64,000 nucleotides of DNA from Actinomycetospora sp. TBRC 11914 (GCF_012933465.1 NZ_JABBND010000002.1:124001-188000); one strand, 5' to 3'; positions 33,123-41,756 are shown, counted from the first letter of the stretch. The notes: generated by a model not told the origin, from the sequence alone. Program-made: numbers and translations.

Positions 33123-33842
33123 GTGTCCGTCCTGATCCCGCCCGCCGCGCCGGCGGACCCCGCGGTCGACCCGCTGGTCGCGCGTTACCTCGCGGTGGCG
33201 TTGCGTCCCGGTGCGGAGCCCGCCGCCGCGGGCGAGATCCGGGTGCGCGGAACCGTTCGCGTCGGACGGACGTGGGTGCCGCTGCGCGCCGTCGCCACCG
33301 TGGCGCCGCGCGCGGGCCTCGTCCTGCGTGCCCGCGTCCTCGGGGTGCGCCGCCTGGTCGAGCAGGAGCACGGCGGGGACGCGCTGCGGCGGACGACCTC
33401 CGGGCAGGCGACCGAGGAGGACGACGGCGTCGGCGCCGCCCGGCGGGCGCACACCCACCGCGCCCTCGCCGCCCTGTGGGTCCCCGGCGCGCTGCGCCCG
33501 GAGACCGGGGCCACCTGGCAGCGCCTCGACCGGAACCGCCTGCGCGTGGTGGCCGGCGACCTCGACCTGCGGCTCCGCGTCCACCCGCACGGCCACGTCC
33601 TCGGGGTCCGCACGCAGGGGTGGGGCGACCCGTACGGCATCGGACGGTCGCGCTGGGCCGAGATCGGCTACGAGGTCCACGCGTGGCGCTCGTTCGGCGC
33701 GGTCCGCGTCCCGTCGACGGCGACCGTGGCCTGGTTCCCCGGCACCACCTACGGACGGGAGATCGCCCGCCTGCGGCTGACGTCGTGGGAGCCCCGGGCG
33801 GCGCTCCCCACCACCGTCAGGACGGCCCCGCGGCGGACGTGA
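33123..33842 (+). CDS. DUF6544-like protein
   Basis: A 239-residue protein. 'VARYLAVALRPGAEPAAAGEIRVRGTVRVGRTWVPLRAVATVAPRAGLVLRARVLG' and 'HTHRALAALWVPGALRPETGATWQRLDRNRLRVV' resemble the DUF6544 lipocalin-like family of unknown function. GTG at 33123 follows GGGGAGGAGGTCGCC, 28 bases after the Acg-like gene, so it is co-transcribed. Its last 26 bases overlap the convergent CBS gene. Confidence 0.78.
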   Translation: MSVLIPPAAPADPAVDPLVARYLAVALRPGAEPAAAGEIRVRGTVRVGRTWVPLRAVATVAPRAGLVLRARVLGVRRLVEQEHGGDALRRTTSGQATEEDDGVGAARRAHTHRALAALWVPGALRPETGATWQRLDRNRLRVVAGDLDLRLRVHPHGHVLGVRTQGWGDPYGIGRSRWAEIGYEVHAWRSFGAVRVPSTATVAWFPGTTYGREIARLRLTSWEPRAALPTTVRTAPRRT

Positions 33843-34227
33843 GGTCCACGTCGGCCAGGCCGCCGACGACGTCGGTCGCGGTGACGATCCCGACGACCAC
33901 CCCGTCGTCCACCACGAGCGCCGCGTCCATCCCGCCGTCGACGATCGCGCGGGCCGTGGCGGGGGCGTCGGCGTCGAGCCCGACGGTGGGCACCGGGTGG
34001 CGCGCGAGCGGCCCGACCTCGCCCGCGCGCCCGTCGACGGCGGCGGCGACGAGGTCGACGTCGACGAGGACCCCCACGCAGCGCCCACGCCGCACCACCG
34101 GCAGGTGTCGCAGGTGCGCGCGGTGCATGACCAGCAGTGCCTCGGCGACGGTCGTCGTGTCGTGGACGATCCGCACCGGGCGGCTCAGGTCGACCTTGTC
34201 CGGTGGGTGGCTGACGGTGACGTCCAC
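33817..34227 (-). CDS. Two-CBS-domain protein (Rv2626c/HRP1-like)
   Basis: A 136-residue protein with two CBS domains. Domain 1 is 'PVRIVHDTTTVAEALLVMHRAHLRHLPVVRRGRCVGVLVDVDLVAAAV'. Domain 2 is 'PVPTVGLDADAPATARAIVDGGMDAALVVDDGVVVGIVTATDVVGGL'. Such stand-alone pairs bind adenine nucleotides; Rv2626c (hypoxic response protein 1) is a strongly DosR-induced homologue. GTG at 34227 follows GGGAGGGGCACC. Two DosR-like boxes lie upstream at 34290 and 34313. Confidence 0.9.
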   Translation of the reverse strand: MDVTVSHPPDKVDLSRPVRIVHDTTTVAEALLVMHRAHLRHLPVVRRGRCVGVLVDVDLVAAAVDGRAGEVGPLARHPVPTVGLDADAPATARAIVDGGMDAALVVDDGVVVGIVTATDVVGGLADVDLTSAAGPS

Positions 34228-34289
34228 GGTGCCCCTCCCGGTGTCGGGTGTGGTGGGTCCAGCCCAGCGTGTGGCGGGCGCGGGCGCCC

Positions 34290-34303
34290 GGGCCGGAGGA
34301 CCC
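34290..34303 (-). promoter_or_regulatory. DosR-like box before the CBS gene (proximal)
   Basis: On the minus strand this reads GGGTCCTCCGGCCC, 13 of 14 with GGGACCTYCGGCCC, 62 bases from the GTG at 34227. Confidence 0.6.
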
Positions 34304-34312
34304 CCGTGGGCG

Positions 34313-34326
34313 GTGGCCTTCGGCCC
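34313..34326 (-). promoter_or_regulatory. DosR-like box before the CBS gene (distal)
   Basis: The plus strand reads GTGGCCTTCGGCCC, 12 of 14. It is nine bases beyond the proximal copy, so two dimers could bind side by side, as at many DosR promoters. Confidence 0.45.
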
Positions 34327-34328
34327 GG

Positions 34329-35552
34329 TCAGCGTGCTCCGGCGGCGAGCCGCGGCGGCTGCGGGCCGTACGCGTTGGCGCGCGCGGCCCTCGCTCGCAC
34401 CGGCGGCAGGCGGCTGAGGACGGCGAGCGCCCGCGGGGGCGTGATCGGGCGGCCCCGCTCCCGCGCCGCCGCCGTACTGCGCTCGATGCGCACCTGTTGG
34501 GCCTGCACGCGGCGGACGGCGGGCTCGCGGTCGTCCTGGACCGCGGCGAGCGTGCCGTCGGGCACGGGGCCGGGGCCGCGGAGGGCGGGGACGAGGTGGT
34601 TGGCGGCGGCGACGGCGTCCTGCAGGGCCATGAGGATGCCGTTCCCACCGACCGGGGAGATGACGTGCGCGGCGTCGCCGAGGAGGAGCAGTCCGGGGCG
34701 CCACCAGCGGTCGGCCCGCGCGATCTCCACCGAGAGCAGGGTGGTCTGCGAGAAGTCGGTCAGTTCCCCGACCCGGTCCGCCAGCCACGGGATCCGGTCG
34801 GCGACGAACCGGCGGACGGGCTCGACCCCGGCCTCGCGCGCGGCGGCGTACCCGCCCTTGGGCAGGCTGTAGCCGACCTGCCAGCCCGCGGTGCCGGCCA
34901 GCAGCCCGACGTAGTGGTCGCGGCCGAAGAACAGGTCGACGTCGGCGTCCGGCGGGTCGTCCGGGCGCGAGGGGAGCCGGAACCAGAGCAGGTCGGTGGT
35001 GGCCCCCAGCGGCCGGACCGGGACGTCGGCGAGGCGGCGCACCCGGGAGAACCGGCCGTCGGCGCCGATCACCACGCGGGCCGGGACGTCGAGGGTCCCG
35101 GTGTCGGTCCGGGCCCGGACCCCGCGGACGGCAGCGTCGGGCCCGGTGAGCAGGTCGACCACCCGCGCCCCGGTCCGGACCTCGGCGTGGGGGAGGGCCC
35201 GCACCCGCTCGGCGAGGAAGTCGAGGAACCGGGCCTGGGGCATCAGGGCGACGTACGGGTGGGGCGAGGCGAGGCGCCCGTAGTCGGCCGTCGTGACGGT
35301 GCCGCGGGGGGTGTGGAGGCGGAACCAGCGCGCCCGGTGGTGGGGGAGCTCGAGCACGTCGGAGAGCCCGAGCTCGTCGAGCAGCTCGAGGGTCCAGGGG
35401 TGCAGCGAGTCCCCGCGGAAGTCGCGGTCGAAGTCGTGGTGCGCCTCGAGCAGCGTCACCCGCAGGCCGGCCCGGCCGAGGAGGAGGGCCAGCAGCATCC
35501 CGCCGGGGCCGCCGCCCACGACCACGGCGTCCCGCTCGTCCGTCGTCGTCAT
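34329..35552 (-). CDS. FAD-dependent aromatic monooxygenase (PHBH fold)
   Basis: A 407-residue flavoprotein. Its motifs are the N-terminal dinucleotide fold 'DAVVVGGGPGGMLLALLLGRAGLRVTLLEAHHDFDRDFRGDSL', the 'ARVVIGADGRFSRVR' DG motif, and 'RPGLLLLGDAAHVISPVGGNGILMALQDAV' (GD motif). It hydroxylates an unidentified, probably aromatic substrate with NAD(P)H and oxygen. ATG follows the divergent region shared with a MarR gene, which probably represses it. The 81-base gap carries two palindromes. Confidence 0.92.
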   Translation of the reverse strand: MTTTDERDAVVVGGGPGGMLLALLLGRAGLRVTLLEAHHDFDRDFRGDSLHPWTLELLDELGLSDVLELPHHRARWFRLHTPRGTVTTADYGRLASPHPYVALMPQARFLDFLAERVRALPHAEVRTGARVVDLLTGPDAAVRGVRARTDTGTLDVPARVVIGADGRFSRVRRLADVPVRPLGATTDLLWFRLPSRPDDPPDADVDLFFGRDHYVGLLAGTAGWQVGYSLPKGGYAAAREAGVEPVRRFVADRIPWLADRVGELTDFSQTTLLSVEIARADRWWRPGLLLLGDAAHVISPVGGNGILMALQDAVAAANHLVPALRGPGPVPDGTLAAVQDDREPAVRRVQAQQVRIERSTAAARERGRPITPPRALAVLSRLPPVRARAARANAYGPQPPRLAAGAR

Positions 35553-35570
35553 CCGGGCCACCCCGATCAC

Positions 35571-35625
35571 TAGACGTTCTACCCACCGCCGACGGTACAT
35601 GTCGCTCGATTGTCTAGCCACTAGA
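35571..35625. promoter_or_regulatory. Two MarR-type palindromes in a divergent promoter
   Basis: TAGACGTTCTA (35571-35581) and TCTAGCCACTAGA (35613-35625) are inverted repeats about 30 bases apart in an AT-richer 81-base gap between the monooxygenase and MarR genes. They are likely operators for the MarR protein. Confidence 0.6.
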
Positions 35626-35633
35626 GTGATCGC

Positions 35634-36083
35634 GTGGCCGGGGAGCGGGAGCGGGACGACGTCGCGACGGCGTTGCGCCGGCTGCTGCAGGCGGGTCGGG
35701 AGATGCACACCGCGATGGCCCACCGCCTCGACCTGCGCATGATCGACCTCCAGGCGATCGACCACGTCGTGACCGCCGAGGAGTCGCTCGGACCCGTCGA
35801 GCTGGCGCGCCGGCTCGGCATCCGCTCGGCGTCGGCCAGCGTGCTGGTCGACCGGCTCGTCGACGCGGGTCACCTGGCGCGGGTCCCGGACCCCGACGAC
35901 GGCCGGCGCACCCGGCTCGTCGCGACCGACCACGCCCGGCGCGAGGCCCGGCGGGCCCTGACGCCCCTGCTGACCGAGCTCACCGCGCTCACCAGCGACC
36001 TCGACGCCCACGACGAGGCCGTCGTCGTGGACTTCCTGCGGCGGGCGACCGCCGCCATGCGCCGGGCGTCGGCCCCCGGCTGA
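35634..36083 (+). CDS. MarR-family repressor of the adjacent monooxygenase
   Basis: A 149-residue protein. '[70 protein letters not shown]' is a full MarR winged helix. GTG at 35634 has no ribosome site and follows the AT-rich promoter closely, so the transcript may be leaderless. The divergent FAD monooxygenase gene and the shared palindromes make it the probable local repressor, released by an aromatic ligand. It is not similar to the three paralogous MarR proteins of the island. Confidence 0.9.
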   Translation: MAGERERDDVATALRRLLQAGREMHTAMAHRLDLRMIDLQAIDHVVTAEESLGPVELARRLGIRSASASVLVDRLVDAGHLARVPDPDDGRRTRLVATDHARREARRALTPLLTELTALTSDLDAHDEAVVVDFLRRATAAMRRASAPG

Positions 36084-36117
36084 CCCGAATCCAGCTCCTC
36101 GCGGAACCCGGACGAAC

Positions 36118-36145
36118 GGGACCTCCGGAGCGGGCCTCCCGGCCC
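36118..36145 (+). promoter_or_regulatory. Tandem DosR-like boxes before DUF4389 gene
   Basis: GGGACCTCCGGAGC (36118-36131; the first 11 bases fit the pattern) abuts GGGCCTCCCGGCCC (36132-36145, 11 of 14). The second ends 36 bases before the ATG at 36182. Confidence 0.45.
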
Positions 36146-36181
36146 TGCCCGCACCGAGGGCGGCGCCGCACCGTGCCGCGC

Positions 36182-36985
36182 ATGACCGAGAACCCCACGC
36201 CTCCGCCCTCGCCGATCCGCGTGACGGGGCGCTTCGACCCCGAGCTCTCGCGGGGCCTCTGGCTCGTGAAGTGGCTCCTGCTGATCCCGCACCTGATCGT
36301 GCTCGCCGTGCTGGGCGTGGTCTTCTGGGTGCTCACCGTGGTCGCGTTCTTCGCGATCCTCGTCACCGGGCGCTACCCGCGCGCGCTCTTCGAGTTCGAC
36401 GTGGGCGTGCTGCGCTGGGCCTGGCGGGTGGCCTTCTACGGCTACGGCGCCAACGGCACCGACCGCTATCCGCCGTTCACGCTCGCCGACGTGCCGGACT
36501 ACCCGGCCCGGCTGGAGATCGACCACCCGGCGCACCTGTCCCGCGGGCTCGTGCTGGTCAAGTGGTGGCTCCTGGTCCTGCCGCACTACCTGGTGCTCGT
36601 CCTGCTCCTCGGGTCGGGCGGCACCGTGGCCGCCCAGGGTGGGCCCGGGGCGGCGTTCGCGTCCGGCGCCGGCCTGATCGCGCTGCTGGTGCTCTTCGCC
36701 GTCGTGGCGCTGCTGTTCACGCGCCGCTACCCGCGGGGGATCGCCGACCTCGTCGTCGGACTCGACCGCTGGGTCCTGCGGGTGGTGGCCTACGCCTCGC
36801 TGATGACCGACGACTACCCGCCGTTCCGCCTCGACCAGGGCGAGGACGAGCCCCGGGGCCCCGAGCCGGGGCCCGACGACCTGGCCGGGCCGGGGACCGC
36901 GGCGGTCCCGGAGCAGAGGACGGCGCCCGGGACGGAGGCGACCGCGACCGCCCAGGACCCGTCGTCGGCGGCTCCCGGGCGCTGA
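36182..36985 (+). CDS. DUF4389 membrane protein
   Basis: A 267-residue protein. Two similar halves each hold hydrophobic segments: '[51 protein letters not shown]' and '[26 protein letters not shown]...[28 protein letters not shown]', each followed by 'YPPF'. This is the actinobacterial DUF4389 family of unknown function. A disordered acidic tail of about 45 residues follows. ATG 36182 is used; GTG 36173 three codons upstream is equally possible. Confidence 0.88.
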   Translation: MTENPTPPPSPIRVTGRFDPELSRGLWLVKWLLLIPHLIVLAVLGVVFWVLTVVAFFAILVTGRYPRALFEFDVGVLRWAWRVAFYGYGANGTDRYPPFTLADVPDYPARLEIDHPAHLSRGLVLVKWWLLVLPHYLVLVLLLGSGGTVAAQGGPGAAFASGAGLIALLVLFAVVALLFTRRYPRGIADLVVGLDRWVLRVVAYASLMTDDYPPFRLDQGEDEPRGPEPGPDDLAGPGTAAVPEQRTAPGTEATATAQDPSSAAPGR

Positions 36986-37008
36986 CGCCGCGGTCGGGGA
37001 TCGGCGCC

Positions 37009-37194
37009 TCAGGGGCTCCCCGGGGGCGCCGCGTGCATCTCGGGCTGCTGCGGGGTGCACAGCTGCCCGGCGTGCTCGAAGCCGATGAGGACGACCTCGT
37101 CGTCGGGTGTCGTCCGTTGCCGGACCGGCTCGTGGCCCTCGATGGGGAACCAGCAGCGTTCGCAGAGGGGCGGGGTCAGGTCCGGGCCGCTCAC
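37009..37194 (-). CDS. Small 'CERCWFPI' cysteine protein, copy 2
   Basis: A 61-residue protein: 'MSGPDLTPPLCERCWFPIEGHEPVRQRTTPDDEVVLIGFEHAGQLCTPQQ'. It shares LCERCWFPI and the following layout with the 16585 protein, keeping three of the four Cys. GTG at 37194 overlaps the stop of the 37385 gene by four bases (GTGA), so the two are translationally coupled and share its DosR-like box. Confidence 0.75.
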   Translation of the reverse strand: MSGPDLTPPLCERCWFPIEGHEPVRQRTTPDDEVVLIGFEHAGQLCTPQQPEMHAAPPGSP

Positions 37195-37385
37195 GCCGCG
37201 ACCCCGAGAGGCACGGGCCGAGGGCGGGGACGGGGCGGGGCGGGGGCGGCGACGCGGGGGAGCACGGTGGGCCGGCGGTCCGCGGCGGGGGTCGGGCAGC
37301 AGCACGGCCAGGTGCGGTCGTCGGCCCAGAAGTCGACGGCCCGGCCGCAGAAGGCGCAGCCGATGCCGTACATGGCGAAGTCCAT
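37191..37385 (-). CDS. Small CxxC protein in putative DevR regulon
   Basis: A 64-residue protein: 'MDFAMYGIGCAFCGRAVDFWADDRTWPCCC' followed by a Pro/Arg-rich tail. The pairs CAFC and CCC suggest a metal site. No known family is recognised. A 13-of-14 DosR-like box (37454-37467) lies 68 bases upstream, and the stop overlaps the next GTG. The function is unknown. Confidence 0.72.
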   Translation of the reverse strand: MDFAMYGIGCAFCGRAVDFWADDRTWPCCCPTPAADRRPTVLPRVAAPAPPRPRPRPVPLGVAA

Positions 37386-37453
37386 GGGGGGTCCTGTCGG
37401 GAGGTCGCGCGCTCCCGGGGAACGGTGAGCGCGGTGCCGCGGTGCCGGGTCAA

Positions 37454-37467
37454 GGGCCGAACGTCCC
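37454..37467 (-). promoter_or_regulatory. DosR-like box before the 37385 two-gene operon
   Basis: On the minus strand this reads GGGACGTTCGGCCC, 13 of 14 with the commonest form and identical to the box at 45192. It is 68 bases from the ATG. Confidence 0.62.
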
Positions 37468-37662
37468 GCGACGGTTCGACGGTAGGTCCCGGCGTGGGGG
37501 ACCGACAGGCGCCGACCGGCCGGTCCTCGCGGACCTTTACGCCTCCGGGATTCTGCGGTGACGCGACGATGCGGGCTCCGAGAAGTCCGTCGGTCGAAGG
37601 AAACCGGGCCCCGACCGGGTATACTTCGACGGTCTGACAGCCAGCTCTCCGAGAGAGTTCCG

Positions 37663-38178
37663 ATGCAGCACCTCGCCGAGCAGGTCCGCGAGCTGATCGT
37701 GGCCTCCGACAGCTTCCGCCGCACCATGGCCGCCGGGATCGACCTGTCGGTGGTCGAGTCGGCCGTCCTCGGCCAGCTCCTCCACGACGGGCGCCAGACA
37801 CCGACGGTCATCGCGGCGCGGGCCGGCCTCACCCCGGCGGCGGCGACCTCGATGATCGACCGGCTGGAGAGCGCGGGCCACGTGCGCCGCGGCCCCCACC
37901 CGCACGACCGCCGGAGCCTGCTCGTCGAGCTGACCGACCGCGGCCGCGCCGCCGTCGTCGCCCAGTTCGCCATGTTCTCCGACGACCTGCGGGACGCCCT
38001 CGAGCGGGCGGATCCGCGCCTGCAGGAGGACCCGACGCTGCGGCGGGCCCTGACCGACCTGCTCGCCGGCATGGCCGCCGCGCTGCGCACCCGGGCCGGC
38101 GACGCCGCCGGGGTGCGGTCGGCCCTCCAGGCCGCCGTCTCGACCATGTCCGAGAGCCGCACCACCGAGGCCGGCTGA
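37663..38178 (+). CDS. MarR-family regulator, paralogue 3
   Basis: A 171-residue protein: '[68 protein letters not shown]' with the 'PHDRRSLLVELTD' wing and 'ADPRLQEDPTLRRALTDLLAGMAAALRTRAGDAAG'. It is a close paralogue of the 12147 protein. ATG follows GAGAGAGTTCCG. As with that copy, an Rv1733c-like gene lies nearby (38871), so the pair looks duplicated. Confidence 0.88.
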   Translation: MQHLAEQVRELIVASDSFRRTMAAGIDLSVVESAVLGQLLHDGRQTPTVIAARAGLTPAAATSMIDRLESAGHVRRGPHPHDRRSLLVELTDRGRAAVVAQFAMFSDDLRDALERADPRLQEDPTLRRALTDLLAGMAAALRTRAGDAAGVRSALQAAVSTMSESRTTEAG

Positions 38179-38179
38179 G

Positions 38180-38746
38180 TCAGTCGCGGCGCTCCGGGGG
38201 CTCCTCGTCGGGGCCGGACGGGTCCGGACCGGGCCCCTCGGGCGGGTCCCCGATCGCGGCGGCCAGGGCGTCGGGGTCGAGGCGGTCGAGGTGGGTGCGG
38301 AAGTCCGCCACCACCTGGTCGATGTCCTCCTCGGCGGGCTGCTCGGCCAGGACCGTACCCGCCTCGTCGAGCACGTCCTCGCTCACGTAGAGCGGCGCAC
38401 CCACGCGGACGGCCAGCGCGATGCCGTCGGAGGGCCGCGCGTCCAGGCGCCGCGGCCCGTCCGGTCCGGAGACCGCGAGCTCGGCGAGGAACGCGCCGTC
38501 GCGCAGGGCCGTCACCTCGACCCGGTCGAGCTGTGCCCCGAGGCCGGCGACGAGCGCGACCATGAGGTCGTGGGTCAGCGGTCGCGGGGGTCGCTGCCCG
38601 CTCAGGGCCACCGCGATCGAGGCGGCCTCGGCGCCCCCGACGAAGATCGGGACCACGCGGTGCGGCGCGTCGTGCTCCCGCACGATCACCACGGGCGAGC
38701 CGGACATCGCCTCGACGTGGAGGCCCACGAGGTCGACGGGTTTCAC
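38180..38746 (-). CDS. Bifunctional nuclease-domain (DUF151) protein
   Basis: A 188-residue protein. 'VKPVDLVGLHVEAMSGSPVVIVREHDAPHRVVPIFVGGAEAASIAVALSGQRPPRPLTHDLMVALVAGLG' plus 'LDARPSDGIALAVRVGAPLYVSEDVLDEAG' is the BFN/DUF151 domain (DARPSDG and the 'IFVGxxEAxxIAxALxGxxxPRPxTHDLM' block). Homologues have reported RNase/DNase activity in some organisms. An acidic tail follows. GTG at 38746. It is divergent from the Rv1733c-like gene, with box-like sequences between. Confidence 0.9.
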   Translation of the reverse strand: MKPVDLVGLHVEAMSGSPVVIVREHDAPHRVVPIFVGGAEAASIAVALSGQRPPRPLTHDLMVALVAGLGAQLDRVEVTALRDGAFLAELAVSGPDGPRRLDARPSDGIALAVRVGAPLYVSEDVLDEAGTVLAEQPAEEDIDQVVADFRTHLDRLDPDALAAAIGDPPEGPGPDPSGPDEEPPERRD

Positions 38747-38781
38747 CCGGGCAGCGTGGTCCGGGTCGCGACGCCCGCCCA

Positions 38782-38808
38782 GGGCCGGGCGGCCCTGCCG
38801 TTCGGCCC
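38782..38808 (+). promoter_or_regulatory. Two weak DosR-like boxes before the 38871 gene
   Basis: GGGCCGGGCGGCCC (38782-38795) and CTGCCGTTCGGCCC (38795-38808) each match about 10 of 14 positions. The second ends 62 bases before the ATG at 38871. Confidence 0.4.
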
Positions 38809-38870
38809 TGCCCCCTCCCCGGGGCCGCCGGACAGGCTCGGGCCCGACCCGGACGAGAGAGGACCCGATC

Positions 38871-39476
38871 ATGGCCGCGACGAAGGGATCGCCCACCGAC
38901 CGGCTCTGGACGGCGTTCGTGCCGCGCCGCAGCACCCTGCGGCGCCGCTCGGACCGGGTGGAGACCGCGGCGCGGTGGGCGGCGCTCGCCCTGCTCGTGG
39001 TGCTCGTGCCGTTCCTGCTCGCCCTCGGCAGCGCCCGGGCCCAGCACGTCCGTGACCAGGCGGACCTCGTCCGGGCCACCGCGCACCCCGTCGCCGCGAC
39101 GATCACGCGGGTGGTCCCGCACCTGACCCCGGCGGGCGGTCCGCCGACCGGCTCGCTCGACGTGACCGCCTCGTGGACCGCGCCGGACGGCACCGTCCGC
39201 CCGGTCACCGGGATCGAGCTGCACCCCGTCCACGTCGGCGACCGGTGGTCGGCCTGGGTCGACGCGGCCGGCCACCAGGTGCGGCCGCCCATGAGCGACG
39301 GCCAGGCGGCGCTCGAGGGCCTGGCGCTCGCGCTCTGGGCCTTCCTGACCACCGGGCTCGGCCTGGTCGGGCTCCTCGCCGTGCTCCACCGGGTCCTCGA
39401 CCGGCGGCGGATGGCGGACTGGGACGAGGCCTGGGCGCTGTTCGAGATCGGCCGCGGCCGCGGCGTGGCCGGCTGA
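38871..39476 (+). CDS. Rv1733c-like two-helix membrane protein, copy 2
   Basis: A 201-residue protein: '[44 protein letters not shown]', an outer domain ('HPVAATITRVVPHLTPAGG', 'ASWTAPDGTVRPVTGIEL'), then 'LALALWAFLTTGLGLVGLLAVLHRVLDRRRMADWDEAWALFE'. It matches the 12918 protein along its whole length. ATG follows AGAGAGGACCCGATC. Confidence 0.85.
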   Translation: MAATKGSPTDRLWTAFVPRRSTLRRRSDRVETAARWAALALLVVLVPFLLALGSARAQHVRDQADLVRATAHPVAATITRVVPHLTPAGGPPTGSLDVTASWTAPDGTVRPVTGIELHPVHVGDRWSAWVDAAGHQVRPPMSDGQAALEGLALALWAFLTTGLGLVGLLAVLHRVLDRRRMADWDEAWALFEIGRGRGVAG

Positions 39477-39491
39477 GCCCGCCGGTGGTCC

Positions 39492-41474
39492 TCAGAGCTC
39501 CAGCCGGGAGCCCATCACCACGGTCCGGTGGATCGGCAGCTTGAAGGACATCGAGGGCGAGGCCGCGTTGTGGGCCAGCCCCACGAACAGCCGTTTGCGC
39601 CACGCGCTCATGCCCGGTCCGTCGCCGCGCTCGATGGTGATGCGCGAGAGGTAGTAGGAGGCCGTCTCGGGGTCGGTGCGCTCGCTCAGCTCGGGGGAGA
39701 GCTCGCGGGCCTGGCGCAGGACGTCGGGCAGGTCCTGCGGGTCCTGGAAGCCGAAGCGGGCGCTGATGTGCACGATGCCGTCGTCGCGGTGCCCGAGGTC
39801 GTCGACCGTCAGGCGCTGCTCCCGCGGCACGTGGGGGACCGTGGTCGGCACCAGCGAGACGATCACGTTCTGCTCGTGCAGCACGTGGTTGAACTCGACG
39901 TTGGCCCGCAGCGCGAGAGGCGCGGTCTCGTCGGTGGGGTGGGGGAACACCGCCGTGCCCGGGACGCGGACCGTCCCCTCCGGCAGCGAGTCGACGAAGT
40001 CGCGCAGCGAGCCCTCCAGGGCGGTTCGCCGGCTCGTCACCAGCCGGCGCCCCCGCTGCCAGGTCGTCATCACCGTGATGACGAACGCGGCGACGAGCAG
40101 CGGCAGCCAGCCGCCGCTGACGATCTTGGTGAGGTTGGCGGCGAAGTAGACGAGCTCGGTCCCGCCGATCACCACCCCGGTGAGGACGAGCTTCCACGTC
40201 GCCCAGTGCCACGCCATCGCGGCGTACACCAGGAAGAGCGTGGTCGACAGCAGCAGGGTGCCGGTGACCGCGAGGCCGTACGCGGTCGCCAGGCTCGACG
40301 ACGAGCGGAAGGTCGCGAGGAGCACGAGCACGCCGCCGAAGAGCAGCCAGTTCACGGCCGGGACGTAGACCTGCCCGCTCTCGCGCTGCGAGGTGTGCTT
40401 GACGGTCAGCCGCGGCAGGTAGCCGAGGCGCATCGCCTGCTGCGAGACCGAGAACGCCCCGGAGATCACGGCCTGCGACGCGATGACCGTCGCCGCGGTC
40501 GCCAGGACGACCAGCGGCAGCTGCGCCCACCCGGGAGCCATCAGGTAGAAGGGGCTCGACACCGCGCGCGGGTCGTGGAGGATCAGCGCCGCCTGCCCCA
40601 GGTAGTCGATGATCAGCGCGGGGAACACCAGCGCGAACCAGGACAGCCGGATCGGGCGGCGCCCGAAGTGGCCCATGTCCGCGTAGAGGGCCTCGGCGCC
40701 GGTGATCGAGAGCACCACGGCACCCATCGCGAGGAACGCGGTGTAGGGGTGGTCGACGACGAACGACCCGATGTAGGTGGGGGACAGCCCCGCCAGCACC
40801 TCCGGGTGGGCGATGAGGTGCGGCAGCCCCAGCACGGCGAGCGTGAGGAACCACAGGAGCATCACGGGCCCGAAGAGCCGCCCGACGAGGTGCGTGCCGA
40901 AGCGCTGGACGACGAAGAGCAGCGTGAGGATCACCGCACCGATCGGCAGCACCGCCTCGCTGAGCTCGGGCTGCGCGACGGTCAGGCCCTCGACGGCGGA
41001 CAGCACCGAGATGGCGGGCGTGATGAGCGAGTCGCCGTAGAACAGCGCCGCCCCCAGCACCCCGAGGGCGAGCGCGAACGCCGGCAGCCGCCGGCCCCGG
41101 ACGGTGCGGCGGACGAGCGCGGCCAGGGCCATCACCCCGCCCTCGCCGTCGTTGTCGGCGCGCAGCATGAACGTCACGTACTTGACCGAGACGATCAGCG
41201 TGACCGACCAGAAGATCAGGGAGACGACGCCGTAGACGTCGCCCGGTGTCGGGCTCACCGCGTGGTCGTCGATCGAGAACACCGTCTGCATCGCGTAGAG
41301 CGGGCTCGTGCCGATGTCGCCGAACACCACCCCGAGCGCCCCGAGCGCGAGGCCGGCGGCGCCCTTGCCCAGCGCCGACGGGTGCTCCCGGGGGCCGCGG
41401 GAGGTCGAGCCGTGGCGCACCGGGGTCGGCTCGGTCCCCGCGGGCGGCGCCGGCGTCGACGGCTGGTCGGGCAT
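39492..41474 (-). CDS. kup: KUP-family potassium uptake transporter
   Basis: A 660-residue membrane protein. 'LALGALGVVFGDIGTSPLYAMQTVF' is the KUP signature. About 12 helices follow, with 'ALFYGDSLITPAISVLSAVEGL' and 'ALYADMGHFGRRPIRLSWFALVFPALIIDYLGQAALIL', then a cytoplasmic C-terminal domain of about 150 residues. It imports K+ with protons. ATG at 41474 gives the normal short leader. A long open frame exists on the opposite strand but is a compositional shadow. Confidence 0.96.
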   Translation of the reverse strand: MPDQPSTPAPPAGTEPTPVRHGSTSRGPREHPSALGKGAAGLALGALGVVFGDIGTSPLYAMQTVFSIDDHAVSPTPGDVYGVVSLIFWSVTLIVSVKYVTFMLRADNDGEGGVMALAALVRRTVRGRRLPAFALALGVLGAALFYGDSLITPAISVLSAVEGLTVAQPELSEAVLPIGAVILTLLFVVQRFGTHLVGRLFGPVMLLWFLTLAVLGLPHLIAHPEVLAGLSPTYIGSFVVDHPYTAFLAMGAVVLSITGAEALYADMGHFGRRPIRLSWFALVFPALIIDYLGQAALILHDPRAVSSPFYLMAPGWAQLPLVVLATAATVIASQAVISGAFSVSQQAMRLGYLPRLTVKHTSQRESGQVYVPAVNWLLFGGVLVLLATFRSSSSLATAYGLAVTGTLLLSTTLFLVYAAMAWHWATWKLVLTGVVIGGTELVYFAANLTKIVSGGWLPLLVAAFVITVMTTWQRGRRLVTSRRTALEGSLRDFVDSLPEGTVRVPGTAVFPHPTDETAPLALRANVEFNHVLHEQNVIVSLVPTTVPHVPREQRLTVDDLGHRDDGIVHISARFGFQDPQDLPDVLRQARELSPELSERTDPETASYYLSRITIERGDGPGMSAWRKRLFVGLAHNAASPSMSFKLPIHRTVVMGSRLEL

Positions 41475-41756
41475 GACACCCAGTCTGGACCTGATCACTC
41501 CCCGGCGCCGGTGAACGCCCGCGGCCCATGATCACGGGCACGTCAGGCAGGAAACCGACCCGCGGAACCTGCCCGACGTGCCCCTTGCTGTCGGCGTCAC
41601 GGCCGACGTCGCACGCCTGACTCCCGGTCACCGAAACCGGCCCGGCGCCCAGGGTCACTTGTCGACCAGGACGGCCCGAACGGCCCTGCCCGCTCGACCG
41701 TCAGGAAGGTTGTGTGATCCACCGACCCCGCCGGGAGGATCCACGAGGAGTCGCTG

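Noticed and set aside
39528..41531. A 667-codon open frame on the plus strand opposite kup
   Set aside because: It is rich in Arg, Gly, His and Asp with no family-like segments and mirrors the codon positions of kup. Such frames are expected in DNA of this GC content.
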